Positions 17,112 through 26,301 of a stretch of DNA of 40,213 bases are shown in pieces. Origin of the DNA: Candidatus Adlerbacteria bacterium (GTDB taxonomy: Bacteria > Patescibacteriota > Minisyncoccia > Phycocordibacterales > SBAW01). Both the position numbers and the translations under genes were made by a program. The stretch is taken from NCBI GenBank assembly GCA_026397405.1, contig JAPLUW010000002.1, positions 1-40,213 on the forward strand, given 5' to 3'. Within the stretch, counting starts at the first letter, position 1. Every line of letters starts with the position of its first letter. The notes beneath the pieces are model-generated. The model made no database searches, was not told the origin of the DNA, and saw only the letters and a list, made by a program, of their open reading frames with translations.

Positions 17112-18170
17112 TTAGCGCCTAGCCTGGCGCTTGGCGTTGTGACGGTCAGGGATGAAGACCCTGACCAGCCGGTTGCGAATGATGTTGACGATCTCGCCTG
17201 GAGCGAGCATGGTCTGCTCACCCTCGGCAAGCGGATTAGAACGGCTTCCGCACACGATGAGCTTCTTGCTCCCGTGCAAGTACCAGCCGCCGAAGGCCGA
17301 GTCCTTGCCGTGGGCTTGGAGGTTCTTGCCCTCGACAGAGACGTTACGCTTCTTGGCTTCGGCCTCGCGGATGTCGGCCATGACGCATTCGAGTGTCACT
17401 GTCGACATCCTGTTGACCTGGATGCCGACCATGAAGTCTTTGTCACGTTTCTTCCAGTCGAGGACGTGTGTCCACATGACCACGTCGGCACCGTTCTCAT
17501 ACGCGGCGTCGCGCAGCTGCGGACGCGTCAGAATGGTGGTGAAGCGCACCCCACCCTTAAGCTCGTTGAAGCCGGCGTGGACGGTCAAATCCTTCCGGGC
17601 CTTGACCTTCTGCTTCCACTGTCCGTAGAGCAAATCGAGGATCAGAAATGCGTTGCCGCACACCTCGCCCCAGTCGGACTCCTTGGTCTCCTTGTCGTAG
17701 AAGTGGTAATGGAGACCCTTCAGGACGTAGTGGACCGATGTGGGGTCGACCACCTCGACATTGTCGGTGGCAATGGTCATCTCGAGAATCGGCCGCAAAG
17801 CCTCATCCTCGAGCCAACCGTATTTCTTGCACATGAGCTCGAAGCTCGACGTGCGAGTATAGTCCAGCGCGTGCTGGTCGAGCTCACCGAGGCCGGTGTC
17901 CATGTGAAGGACACGGAAGCCCGCCATCTCGTCCGGCAAAAGCGTCTCGCCGGAGCGAACGAAGTGGTACGAGACCTCTTCGTTGGTGCCGACTAAGAAT
18001 CGCGTTGCAGCCCAGATGCAGACCATCGCGTCGGTATCGGGATGGAGATGAGTGACCAGCTTCCAGGGCAACTCGCCCTGTTCGAGGTTCGGCACTTCGG
18101 CCTTGAGGGCTTCGAGTGCCATACCTTTAGCGGCGTAGGCCTTTTGAACGGCCTCTTGCATGGAGTTCAT
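17112..18170 (-). CDS. DHH/MYG1-like predicted phosphoesterase
   Basis: 'VTHLHPDTDAMVCIWAATRFL' and 'VLHMDTGLGELDQHALD' resemble the HxDxD and DTGG..DHH motifs; family call is tentative. Confidence 0.5.
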   Translation of the reverse strand: MNSMQEAVQKAYAAKGMALEALKAEVPNLEQGELPWKLVTHLHPDTDAMVCIWAATRFLVGTNEEVSYHFVRSGETLLPDEMAGFRVLHMDTGLGELDQHALDYTRTSSFELMCKKYGWLEDEALRPILEMTIATDNVEVVDPTSVHYVLKGLHYHFYDKETKESDWGEVCGNAFLILDLLYGQWKQKVKARKDLTVHAGFNELKGGVRFTTILTRPQLRDAAYENGADVVMWTHVLDWKKRDKDFMVGIQVNRMSTVTLECVMADIREAEAKKRNVSVEGKNLQAHGKDSAFGGWYLHGSKKLIVCGSRSNPLAEGEQTMLAPGEIVNIIRNRLVRVFIPDRHNAKRQARR

Positions 18171-18261
18171 TTCACAACCTTGTCAATATAGAGTGTGGCT
18201 AACACCCAGGAACAACCTTTACAATTGTAGCATATTTGATATCAAAAGTCAATAGAGAATG

Positions 18262-18300
18262 TAAAAAAAGAAAGCCGCTCCAGGTGTTACTGGAGCGGCT
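18262..18300 (-). terminator. AGCCGCTCCAG...CTGGAGCGGCT with minus-strand TTTCTTTTTTT
   Basis: 11-bp perfect stem. Confidence 0.85.
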
Positions 18301-18318
18301 GTAGTTTTGCCTTGCGGC

Positions 18319-19026
18319 TTAGCGTTTCTTCTTGGGCTTGCGGTGCTGCATGGTCTTCTCTCCCTTGGCCAAATTGACCACGTTGTCGGTCTCGCTAGCG
18401 ATTGACCAGCCTGCCGCCAGGAGGCGGTCGAGTTGTCCGTCGCCTGTGGACTGACGTGCCGGTGTGGTAGGGGCCGGCAGTGCCTTTTGTTCCGCTGGTT
18501 CTGCCTGTAGCAGCGCAGGCATGTCGATCCTCATCGCGGTGAGCGGTACGAGCACCACCGCACCCTTGAGGTGCCCCGGCGTCTTGAACGTGGTCCAATC
18601 CGCCTCGGCGTAGGGGATCTGGCTCTTTGCCTTTTCGCCGAAGCCGTAGAGCACGAAGATCGCGTGGGTCGCTGCGATGTGCATAGACGTCGGCAGGAGG
18701 TCGACATAGACGAACTTACGCCCGTCCTCCATGTCCTTCTGCCAGACCTTGGCGCGGGCGACGACCATATCGCCATAGTAGCGTTCCAGCTCCTCGGCAG
18801 TTTCGCCGTGCACGAAGAAGTTGAGTATCCCCCCGTGCACGTTGTGCTTGAACTGGAGGAAGTGGATCGTCCGACCCGCATCCTCCACCGTGCTCCTGCG
18901 TGCCTCGAGGGGCACATGAATTTGCACGACGCTGCTGCCTTCATGCAGGAGTTCCCGCTTGAGAACGGGGACGGGGATGCGCGGCGACGCGGTAGCCGTC
19001 GGAGCGACTGCATTTAAACACGTCAT
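18319..19026 (-). CDS. Hypothetical protein
   Basis: 235 aa; SD AGAGGA 8 nt before ATG; high-GC codon choice. Confidence 0.6.
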   Translation of the reverse strand: MTCLNAVAPTATASPRIPVPVLKRELLHEGSSVVQIHVPLEARRSTVEDAGRTIHFLQFKHNVHGGILNFFVHGETAEELERYYGDMVVARAKVWQKDMEDGRKFVYVDLLPTSMHIAATHAIFVLYGFGEKAKSQIPYAEADWTTFKTPGHLKGAVVLVPLTAMRIDMPALLQAEPAEQKALPAPTTPARQSTGDGQLDRLLAAGWSIASETDNVVNLAKGEKTMQHRKPKKKR

Positions 19027-19125
19027 TTAGATATTCCTCTGAGAGATATGCCTGGCTAAAGGCGATGTACGGCCGAAAGCACATTAACATAATACTTTAA
19101 TAAAGTCAAATTATTTTACATCGTT

Positions 19126-19154
19126 TTGCACCAACAGTATTTTCCCCGTACAAT
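19126..19154 (+). promoter_or_regulatory. Promoter TTGCAC-N17-TACAAT for the proS-mreB-mreC-mreD-pbp2 transcription unit
   Basis: Direct reading; predicted TSS about 19161. Confidence 0.55.
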
Positions 19155-19239
19155 GTCCTTTATATAGAGTGCAGGGCACTATATAACCGTCGCTCGCTCG
19201 GAAATCAAAGCAAGCTTTATTTCTCTCACTCCCTAGGTT

Positions 19240-20487
19240 ATGCGCCAATCAAAACTCTTTGTAAAAACACGTCGCGAGGCACCGAAAGACGAAGTTTCTA
19301 AAAATGCACAACTGCTTATCCGCGCAGGGTACGTACATAAAGAAATGGCGGGGGTGTATTCATACTTGCCACTTGGTCGCCGCGTGCTCCAGAAGGTTGA
19401 GCAGATAATCCGCGAAGAAATGGACGCAATTGGCGGGCAGGAAATCCGCATGGCAACCCTGCACCCAAGCGAGCCGTGGAAGCAAACAGGCGCATGGGAC
19501 GGCGTTGATGTGCTGTTTAAAATAAACAGTCGCACTGAAAAGGAATATGCGCTTGGCCAAAGCGAGGAAGAAATTGTAACGCCGATAGCCGGGCAGTATG
19601 TGACGTCATACAAAGACCTGCCAGTTGCCATTTACCAGATTGGGCAAAAGTACCGTGACGAGTTGCGTGCAAAAAGTGGCATTATGCGCGGGCGTGAGTT
19701 CGGCATGAAGGACATGTACTCCTTCCATGCGACGCAAGAAGACTTTGACCGTTTTTATGCGGTTGTAAAAGGCGCGTATTTAAATGTGTACAAACGCATG
19801 GGGTTGGTTGCAAAAGTAACCGAAGCATCGGGCGGCTCATTTAGCGAAAAGATTTCCTACGAATTTGAAGTGCTCACCGACGCAGGCGAAGATGTTATTT
19901 TTTATTGCGAAAATTGCGACTTCTGTGTTGAAGATGAAATAGCAAAAGTAAAACCGGGGGAGGCGTGTCCGCGTTGTTCTGTCGGTGTGCTTAAAGAAGC
20001 AAAGTCGGTTGAAGTTGGTAACGTGTTTGACCTGGGGCAAAAATATCCAAAAGCATTTAATTTTACCTACAAAGCAGAAGATGGCACCGACCATCACCCA
20101 ATTGTTGGCTGCTTTGGTATCGGCACTACACGTTTGATGGGAACCATTGTGGAAGTATTTGCCGACGAAAAGGGGATTGTCTGGCCTGAAAGCGTGGCAC
20201 CATTCCGTGTGCACTTGATAGAGATTGCAAACGACAACGAGGATGTAAAAAAAGAAGCAGCGGAGCTGTATCGCGAACTGAACGAAGCAGGAGTGGAAGT
20301 GTTGTGGGATGACCGCGATGCGCGCGCAGGCGAGAAGTTTGCCGACAGCGAGTTGATGGGAATCCCATTGCGCGTTGTCGTGTCGGAAAAAACATTGGCC
20401 GCAGGCAAGTTCGAATGTGTGCACCGTGCAAGTGGCAAAACCGAACATAAAAGCATTACTGAACTGATAGGACACCTGACCGCATGA
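19240..20487 (+). CDS. proS: Prolyl-tRNA synthetase, short form without the INS editing domain
   Basis: 'RAGYVHKEMAGVYSYLPLGRRVLQKVEQIIREEM', 'REFGMKDMYSFHATQEDF', 'PIVGCFGIGTTRLMG'; 415 aa. Confidence 0.92.
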   Translation: MRQSKLFVKTRREAPKDEVSKNAQLLIRAGYVHKEMAGVYSYLPLGRRVLQKVEQIIREEMDAIGGQEIRMATLHPSEPWKQTGAWDGVDVLFKINSRTEKEYALGQSEEEIVTPIAGQYVTSYKDLPVAIYQIGQKYRDELRAKSGIMRGREFGMKDMYSFHATQEDFDRFYAVVKGAYLNVYKRMGLVAKVTEASGGSFSEKISYEFEVLTDAGEDVIFYCENCDFCVEDEIAKVKPGEACPRCSVGVLKEAKSVEVGNVFDLGQKYPKAFNFTYKAEDGTDHHPIVGCFGIGTTRLMGTIVEVFADEKGIVWPESVAPFRVHLIEIANDNEDVKKEAAELYRELNEAGVEVLWDDRDARAGEKFADSELMGIPLRVVVSEKTLAAGKFECVHRASGKTEHKSITELIGHLTA

Positions 20488-21533
20488 GCAAAATTCTTGA
20501 CCGCCTTCTACCTTTTATATCAAACGATGTCGGCATCGACTTAGGCACCGCAAACACACTCGTGTATTTGCGGGGCAGGGGGATTGTGGTTAACGAACCG
20601 TCCGTTGTTGCCGTAAACCAAAAAACAGGCCAGGTAGTGGCTGTCGGCCGCACCGCAAAAGACATGCTGGGTCGCACACCTGGGCACTTGGTTGCGGTGC
20701 GCCCACTTGTCGACGGTGTTGTGTCGGACTTCGAAGCGACAGAAGAGATGATTGCGTATTTGATAAACCAAGCGCAGGGCGTGTCCCGCAAAATGCTGGG
20801 GCCTCGTGCAGTTATTGGTGTGCCTGCAGGTATTACCAACGTTGAAATGCGTGCCGTAAAAGATGCGGCGCAAAACGCTGGCGCGCGCGAAGTACATATT
20901 GTCGAAGAGCCTGTAGCCGCAGCACTTGGTGTGCGTATGCCCATACGCGAAGCGGTCGGCAGCATGATTGTCGACATTGGCGGAGGCACAGTAGACATCG
21001 CGGTGTTGTCTTTGGGCGGTATTGTGCGCGCTAAAAACTTGCGCAGCGCCGGCGACAAACTTAACCAAGACATCATCGGCTACGTGCGTTCGGAATTTAA
21101 AATTTTGATTGGTGAAAAAACTGCAGAAGAAGTAAAGATGGCGATAGGCTCGGTTATTGAAGGTGGCGAAAATCTGCAGGCAGTAGTGCGCGGCCGTGAC
21201 TTAATTACCGGTTTGCCACGCGAAATTATTTTGACCGACCAGGACATCCGCGAGGCAATTTCGCAGTCCATAGACACACTTGTCGACTCGGTGCGCGAAG
21301 TGCTTGAAACAACTCCGCCCGAAATTTTGTCTGACATTATGCGCTCGGGAATTACGCTGGTTGGCGGGGGTGCACTTTTGAAAGGGCTCGACCAATTGTT
21401 AACGCAATGGGTTAAAGTCCCTGTGGTTGTTGCCGACGACCCTCTTACGGCAGTTGCACGCGGCACGGGTGTGATTTTAGAAAATTTGGGATTGCATCAA
21501 GATTTACTTTTGGAATATGGCGAAGACTTTTAA
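20484..21533 (+). CDS. mreB: Rod shape-determining protein MreB, paralog 2 (mreBCD context)
   Basis: 'VGIDLGTANTLVYLRGRGIVVNEPSVVAVN', 'VDIGGGTVDIAVLSLGGIV'; ATGA overlap with proS. Confidence 0.95.
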   Translation: MSKILDRLLPFISNDVGIDLGTANTLVYLRGRGIVVNEPSVVAVNQKTGQVVAVGRTAKDMLGRTPGHLVAVRPLVDGVVSDFEATEEMIAYLINQAQGVSRKMLGPRAVIGVPAGITNVEMRAVKDAAQNAGAREVHIVEEPVAAALGVRMPIREAVGSMIVDIGGGTVDIAVLSLGGIVRAKNLRSAGDKLNQDIIGYVRSEFKILIGEKTAEEVKMAIGSVIEGGENLQAVVRGRDLITGLPREIILTDQDIREAISQSIDTLVDSVREVLETTPPEILSDIMRSGITLVGGGALLKGLDQLLTQWVKVPVVVADDPLTAVARGTGVILENLGLHQDLLLEYGEDF

Positions 21534-22266
21534 CACGGGTCGCGGCAGAAGGGGTGGTATGGGTGGAGCATCTGCTGCCCTTGTGTGGGGCGTAGTGTTG
21601 CTGTGTGTGTTTGGTGCGGTAGTTTTTTGGCGTGCTTCGCTTGCTGGATTTTTTTGGGACGCACTGGTGCCTCTCCAACACTTTCGTAGTGCGCTTGGCG
21701 CATCGGACACTACACGCCTGCAGGCTGAACTTGCATCAACAACGGCCCGTGTTGCCGACCGCGACGCGTTATACAAAGAAAATATAGAATTAAAAGCACG
21801 CCTCGGCCGCGACGCAGGAGTGCAAACTATTTTAGGTGGGGTCATTATGCGCCCGCCCGGCATACCGTACGACACGCTTATTATTGACGCAGGGATAGCT
21901 GAAGGAGTTACGCAGGGTCAACTTGTCTACGCGGGCGGTACTTCGCTTATAGGCACCGTGGGCCAGGTCTATGCACATACTGCGCGCGTGGTGCTCTTTT
22001 CAACAGCGGGGGAAACATACGACGTACTCCTAAAAGGGTCGGTGCCTCTTACTATGCAGGGGCAAGGCGGCGGGTCGTTTGTGGGCCAAGTCCCTGCAGG
22101 TACTTCTGTTACTGCAGGTGACACACTTGTCTTCCCTGGTGTGGCGAGTGGTTTTGCCGGAGTTGTTGTAAAAGTCGAATCACGCCAGGCCGAGTCGTTC
22201 CAAACAGTGTACGCACGGCTGCCGGTAGACCCTCTTACATTGCGCTACGTCGAGGTCCGCAAGTAA
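21517..22266 (+). CDS. mreC: Rod shape-determining protein MreC
   Basis: TM segment then coiled coil; 'ARLGRDAGVQTILGGVIMRPPGIPYDTLIIDAGIAEGVTQGQLV'. Confidence 0.85.
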   Translation: MAKTFNTGRGRRGGMGGASAALVWGVVLLCVFGAVVFWRASLAGFFWDALVPLQHFRSALGASDTTRLQAELASTTARVADRDALYKENIELKARLGRDAGVQTILGGVIMRPPGIPYDTLIIDAGIAEGVTQGQLVYAGGTSLIGTVGQVYAHTARVVLFSTAGETYDVLLKGSVPLTMQGQGGGSFVGQVPAGTSVTAGDTLVFPGVASGFAGVVVKVESRQAESFQTVYARLPVDPLTLRYVEVRK

Positions 22267-22271
22267 CTAGT

Positions 22272-22538
22272 ATGTTCCGCGACTCAAAACTTGTATCTGC
22301 CGCTGCAGTCCTTTTTGTACTACTTGCCTTTTTATTTTCGTGGTGGCCGTTTGCCCTTGTTGGGGTAGTGCTTGCGGCACTCTGTGGGCGCGCTGTCACT
22401 GCAGTAGTGCTGGCACTTGTGCTCGACTGCGCATACGGGGTACCAAGCGGATATGTACACGTCATATTTTTCCCCTTCACGTTTTTGGCACTATGTATTG
22501 TGTCTGCGCGCGCAGTCCTTGCGCGGCATATGCGCTAG
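22272..22538 (+). CDS. mreD: MreD-like short membrane protein
   Basis: 88 aa, hydrophobic, between mreC and PBP2; call is mainly positional. Confidence 0.5.
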   Translation: MFRDSKLVSAAAVLFVLLAFLFSWWPFALVGVVLAALCGRAVTAVVLALVLDCAYGVPSGYVHVIFFPFTFLALCIVSARAVLARHMR

Positions 22539-22553
22539 AAGCATACTGGGACT

Positions 22554-24239
22554 ATGCAGTTTTTTAGACGAGGACGTAAAAAAACACTTCGGAGCGAAAT
22601 ACATCCGGACGAAATCCTCATCGACTCCTCGAGTGGTGCAGAATTTAACCGCGACCAGTTTGAAGGCCGTATAGAACAGCCTCTGTCGCGACGTTCGTTT
22701 TTTCTGGCAAGCGGGTTGGTGGCACTTTTGTTGCTTGCCTATGTAGTACGCGCCGCCGACCTGCAACTTGCACACGGTGCGGCGTATGCTGAGCAAGCAA
22801 AAAATAACCAACTGACCGAGCAAACTATTTTTGCTGACCGCGGCATTATCGCCGATAGGAACGGAATCCCGCTTGCCTTTAATGAACCCGGCAGTGTTGC
22901 AGACGACTTTGCAAAACGCACCTACGCAAACTTTGCCGGTTTGGCGCACGCGGTGGGATATGTAAAAGCACCGGCAAAAGACTCGTACGGCGTGTACTAC
23001 CGCAACGCGTTTGTCGGCATCGACGGTGCAGAAAAAGCATTTAACGCACAGCTCGCGGGGAGAAATGGGTTAAAACTTTCCGAAACGGACGCAAAAGGAA
23101 AAATTATTTCAGAAAGTGTAGTGCAGCCGCCGCAGGCAGGCGAGACGCTGACACTTTCCCTCGATGCAAAAGTTACCGAAGGTCTGTACAAAGCTATTTC
23201 TGCGCGTGTCGACTCTTCAAAATTCCAAGGAGGGGCGGGAGTTATTATCGATGTTACAACAGGTGAGATTTTGGCGATGACCAGCTACCCCGAATACAGC
23301 CAAAACGGCGTAGAAAATGGTGACGCTGCGGTGCTTAAAAGTTTAAATGCCGACACTCGCCAGCCGTTTTTAAACCGTGCGACAGACGGCCTGTATGCGC
23401 CGGGCTCTATCGTAAAACCGGTTATGGGCTTGGCTGCACTGCAAGAAGGGATTATAAGTGAAACAAAACAAATTTTAAGTACGGGTTCTATAAGTGTGCC
23501 AAACCCGTACGACCCAGCGCACCCGTCTATTTTTAAAGACTGGCGTGCAAACGGGTGGGTCGACGTACAACAAGCAATTGCAGTTTCCTCCGACGTATAT
23601 TTTTATGCAGTGGGCGGTGGGTATAAAGACCAGGCGGGGTTGGGGATCGACCGCATCGACAAATATTTGAGATTGTTTGGGTTTGGGCAGGACGCGGGGC
23701 TTGCCGGCTTTAGCGAGCAAGACGGCAATATTCCAACAATTGCCTGGAAGGTGGTTGCGTTTCCTAAAGACCCAACATGGCGTTTGGGCGACACGTACCA
23801 CACAGCAATTGGCCAGTACGGTATGCAGGTGACACCGCTCCAGGCGGTGCGCGAAGCGGCAGCTGTTGCAAACGGTGGGACACTGCTAACCCCGACACTT
23901 ACCGCAAGCAGCACGCCTGCCGGTACAAAAATACACATCGACCCGCACAACTTTGACGTGGTACAAGAGGGTATGCGTATGGGTGTTACGACAGGTATTG
24001 CCCAGTCGGTAAAGTTTGACTTTGTGCACGTTGCAGCAAAAACAGGCACGGCGCAAATTGGTACACACAACCAATATTTAAATTCGTGGATGATAGGATT
24101 TTTCCCGTACGAACACCCCAAGTATGCATACGCTGTAGTGCTTGAGCGTGGGCCCGCGGGGACATTGCAAGGTGCACCTGCGGTGATGGCTGCATTTTTA
24201 CCGTGGATGAACGAAAACGCGCCGCAGTATTTAAAATAA
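22554..24239 (+). CDS. mrdA: Penicillin-binding protein 2 (MrdA-like transpeptidase)
   Basis: 'YAPGSIVKPVMGL' SxxK, 'SSDVYF', 'KTGTAQ'; follows mreCD. Confidence 0.9.
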   Translation: MQFFRRGRKKTLRSEIHPDEILIDSSSGAEFNRDQFEGRIEQPLSRRSFFLASGLVALLLLAYVVRAADLQLAHGAAYAEQAKNNQLTEQTIFADRGIIADRNGIPLAFNEPGSVADDFAKRTYANFAGLAHAVGYVKAPAKDSYGVYYRNAFVGIDGAEKAFNAQLAGRNGLKLSETDAKGKIISESVVQPPQAGETLTLSLDAKVTEGLYKAISARVDSSKFQGGAGVIIDVTTGEILAMTSYPEYSQNGVENGDAAVLKSLNADTRQPFLNRATDGLYAPGSIVKPVMGLAALQEGIISETKQILSTGSISVPNPYDPAHPSIFKDWRANGWVDVQQAIAVSSDVYFYAVGGGYKDQAGLGIDRIDKYLRLFGFGQDAGLAGFSEQDGNIPTIAWKVVAFPKDPTWRLGDTYHTAIGQYGMQVTPLQAVREAAAVANGGTLLTPTLTASSTPAGTKIHIDPHNFDVVQEGMRMGVTTGIAQSVKFDFVHVAAKTGTAQIGTHNQYLNSWMIGFFPYEHPKYAYAVVLERGPAGTLQGAPAVMAAFLPWMNENAPQYLK

Positions 24240-24256
24240 GTGGATAAAAACTTGCT

Positions 24257-24284
24257 TTGACGTTTACCTAATTTCGGCTATACT
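24257..24284 (+). promoter_or_regulatory. Promoter TTGACG-N16-TATACT upstream of greA
   Basis: Direct reading. Confidence 0.65.
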
Positions 24285-24329
24285 AATGCACGCCTCGATT
24301 ACCTGCCTATTTCTTTTTAAAAACTATTT

Positions 24330-24791
24330 ATGACCGAAGAACTCATCTCGCAGGAAAAGTTTGAAGAATTAAAAAAAGAGCTGGAATTTTTACATACGAC
24401 CCGCCGCAAAGAAGTGGCAGAACAGCTCGAATACGCTCGTTCGCTCGGAGACCTTTCAGAAAATGCAGAATACCAGGAAGCGCGCGAAATGCAGGCGTCG
24501 GTTGAAGAGCGTGTACAAAAACTTGAAGCAATTTTAAAAAATGCAAAAATCGTACACGCAGGTAAAAGTGACATTGTGGGCATGGGTGGCAATGTAACGG
24601 TGCAAAAGGTAGGAGCAGACGACAAGCACACCTACATTATTGTTGGCGCTGAAGAGGCCGACATGTTGGCAGGCAAAATTTCCTACCACTCACCACTAGG
24701 TAACGCGTTGCTTGGTAAAAAGAAAGGCGACGAATTTTCGTTCCATACCCCCAAAGGAACACAGAAATATAAGATACTAAAAGTAGAGTAA
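24330..24791 (+). CDS. greA: Transcription elongation factor GreA
   Basis: 'LEFLHTTRRKEVAEQLEYARSLGDLSENAEYQEARE', 'SYHSPLGNALLGKKKGDEFSFHTPKG'. Confidence 0.95.
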   Translation: MTEELISQEKFEELKKELEFLHTTRRKEVAEQLEYARSLGDLSENAEYQEAREMQASVEERVQKLEAILKNAKIVHAGKSDIVGMGGNVTVQKVGADDKHTYIIVGAEEADMLAGKISYHSPLGNALLGKKKGDEFSFHTPKGTQKYKILKVE

Positions 24792-24793
24792 CA

Positions 24794-24825
24794 AAAAAGA
24801 CCCCTCGCAAAAGGGGTCTTTTTTG
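24794..24825. terminator. Bidirectional-looking terminator AAAAAAGACCCCT-CGCAAA-AGGGGTCTTTTTT
   Basis: Perfect GC stem with A/T tracts. Confidence 0.85.
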
Positions 24826-24840
24826 TTTACAATGGTCTTC

Positions 24841-26295
24841 ATGTATGACGAGATGAGGGCGGAACGTTTGCGTAAGTTGGAACTGCTGAAAGATGCGGGG
24901 ATGGAAGGCTACCCAGTGTCTACAGGGCGCTCACTTTCGGGTGGGGAATTTTTGGAAAAGTTTGAAGAACTTGTTTCTTCGGGCGGTACTGAAGTGCTTG
25001 CAGGCCGTGTGCTTTCCATACGTGGCCAGGGCGGCATTATATTTGCTGATGTTGCGGACGGTACAGCCCGCGTGCAGTTTGTGTTGGAAAAAGCAGAAAT
25101 GGGGGACGAGGCTTTTGTACTTTTTGAAAGTGCCGTAGACCAGGGCGACTTTGTTGAAGCAACAGGAGTTGCATATTTGACCAAACGCGGCCAGCAGTCG
25201 CTCAAAGTTACTTCGTGGAAGATGCTTGCGAAGTCGTTGGCACCACTACCAACCGAATGGTATGGCATCCAAGATACTGAACTAAAATTGCGCGAACGCT
25301 ACTTGGATATATTGTTAAACGAAGATTTGCGCGACATGTTTATACGTCGTGGCGCGTTTTGGCAGGCGATGCGCAACTTCCTTTTGCAGAAGAAATTTTT
25401 GGAAGTAGAAACGCCAATTCTTGAAAATTCGCCCGGCGGTGCCGACGCGCGGCCGTTTATAACCCACCACAACGCGCTCGACATGGAGGTGTATCTACGC
25501 ATTTCCGCGGGTGAGCTGTGGCAAAAGCGGCTGCTTGTTGCCGGGTTCCCTAAAGTGTTTGAAATTGGTCGTATATTCCGTAACGAAGGTCAGTCGCGCG
25601 AACATTTGCAAGACTACACCCAGCTCGAAACATACGAAGCGTATAGCGATATGAAAAAGGGCATGCAATTTATCCAAGACCTATACCGCCACATTGCGCA
25701 GGAAGTATACGGCAGGACACGTTTTACCGTGCAGGGGCACGAGTTTGACTTGGCCGACGAATGGAAGGAAATTAATTTTTGCGAAATTATTAACGAGAAA
25801 TTTGGCATCGACCCACTTACAGTTTCAGAAGATGATGCAATTGCTGCGGTACACGCACACAAGATACAAGTAGGCGAGACGCTCAACAAAGCTCGAGCAG
25901 TGGACCACTTGTGGAAAAGCATCCGTAAAACAATTTCGGGCCCGGCATTTTTGGTGGGTATCCCGGTCTACTTAGAGCCGCTTGCAAAACGATCGCCCGA
26001 AAATTCGAACGTGGTAGAACGCTGCCAGGTTTTGTTGGCAGGGTCGGAAATGGGTAAGGGCTTTAGTGAATTAAACGACCCGCAAGACCAAACGGCACGT
26101 TTTGAAGAGCAGCAAAAACTCCGCGACGGCGGCGACGACGAAGCGCAGCGTTTGGACACCGACTACATCCGCGCGATGGAGTATGGCATGCCACCTGCTT
26201 TTGGTTTTGGCATGTCGGAGCGCTTCTTTGCATTCCTTGAAAATAAGTCTGCGTACGAAACACAAATTTTCCCTCTCCTTCGTCCTAAAAATTAG
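24841..26295 (+). CDS. lysS: Lysyl-tRNA synthetase, class II
   Basis: 'VRFVLEKAEMG..', 'FLEVETPILENSPGGADARPFITHHNALDMEVYLRISAGELWQKRLLVAGFPKVFEIGRIFRNEG'; upstream TTG would lie in the terminator, so ATG 24841 preferred. Confidence 0.93.
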   Translation: MYDEMRAERLRKLELLKDAGMEGYPVSTGRSLSGGEFLEKFEELVSSGGTEVLAGRVLSIRGQGGIIFADVADGTARVQFVLEKAEMGDEAFVLFESAVDQGDFVEATGVAYLTKRGQQSLKVTSWKMLAKSLAPLPTEWYGIQDTELKLRERYLDILLNEDLRDMFIRRGAFWQAMRNFLLQKKFLEVETPILENSPGGADARPFITHHNALDMEVYLRISAGELWQKRLLVAGFPKVFEIGRIFRNEGQSREHLQDYTQLETYEAYSDMKKGMQFIQDLYRHIAQEVYGRTRFTVQGHEFDLADEWKEINFCEIINEKFGIDPLTVSEDDAIAAVHAHKIQVGETLNKARAVDHLWKSIRKTISGPAFLVGIPVYLEPLAKRSPENSNVVERCQVLLAGSEMGKGFSELNDPQDQTARFEEQQKLRDGGDDEAQRLDTDYIRAMEYGMPPAFGFGMSERFFAFLENKSAYETQIFPLLRPKN

Positions 26296-26301
26296 TTTTG
26301 G

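Noticed and set aside
17139-17996. 285-aa plus-strand ORF antisense to the DHH-like gene
   Set aside because: GC-rich codons create a long antisense frame; the minus-strand frame has SD, terminator and family-like motifs.
19161-19239. T-box riboswitch upstream of proS
   Set aside because: No T-box sequence (TGGNACCGCG-like) or antiterminator found; only a 5' hairpin.
20456-21076. 206-aa minus-strand ORF antisense to mreB paralog 2
   Set aside because: Shadow ORF over a conserved gene.
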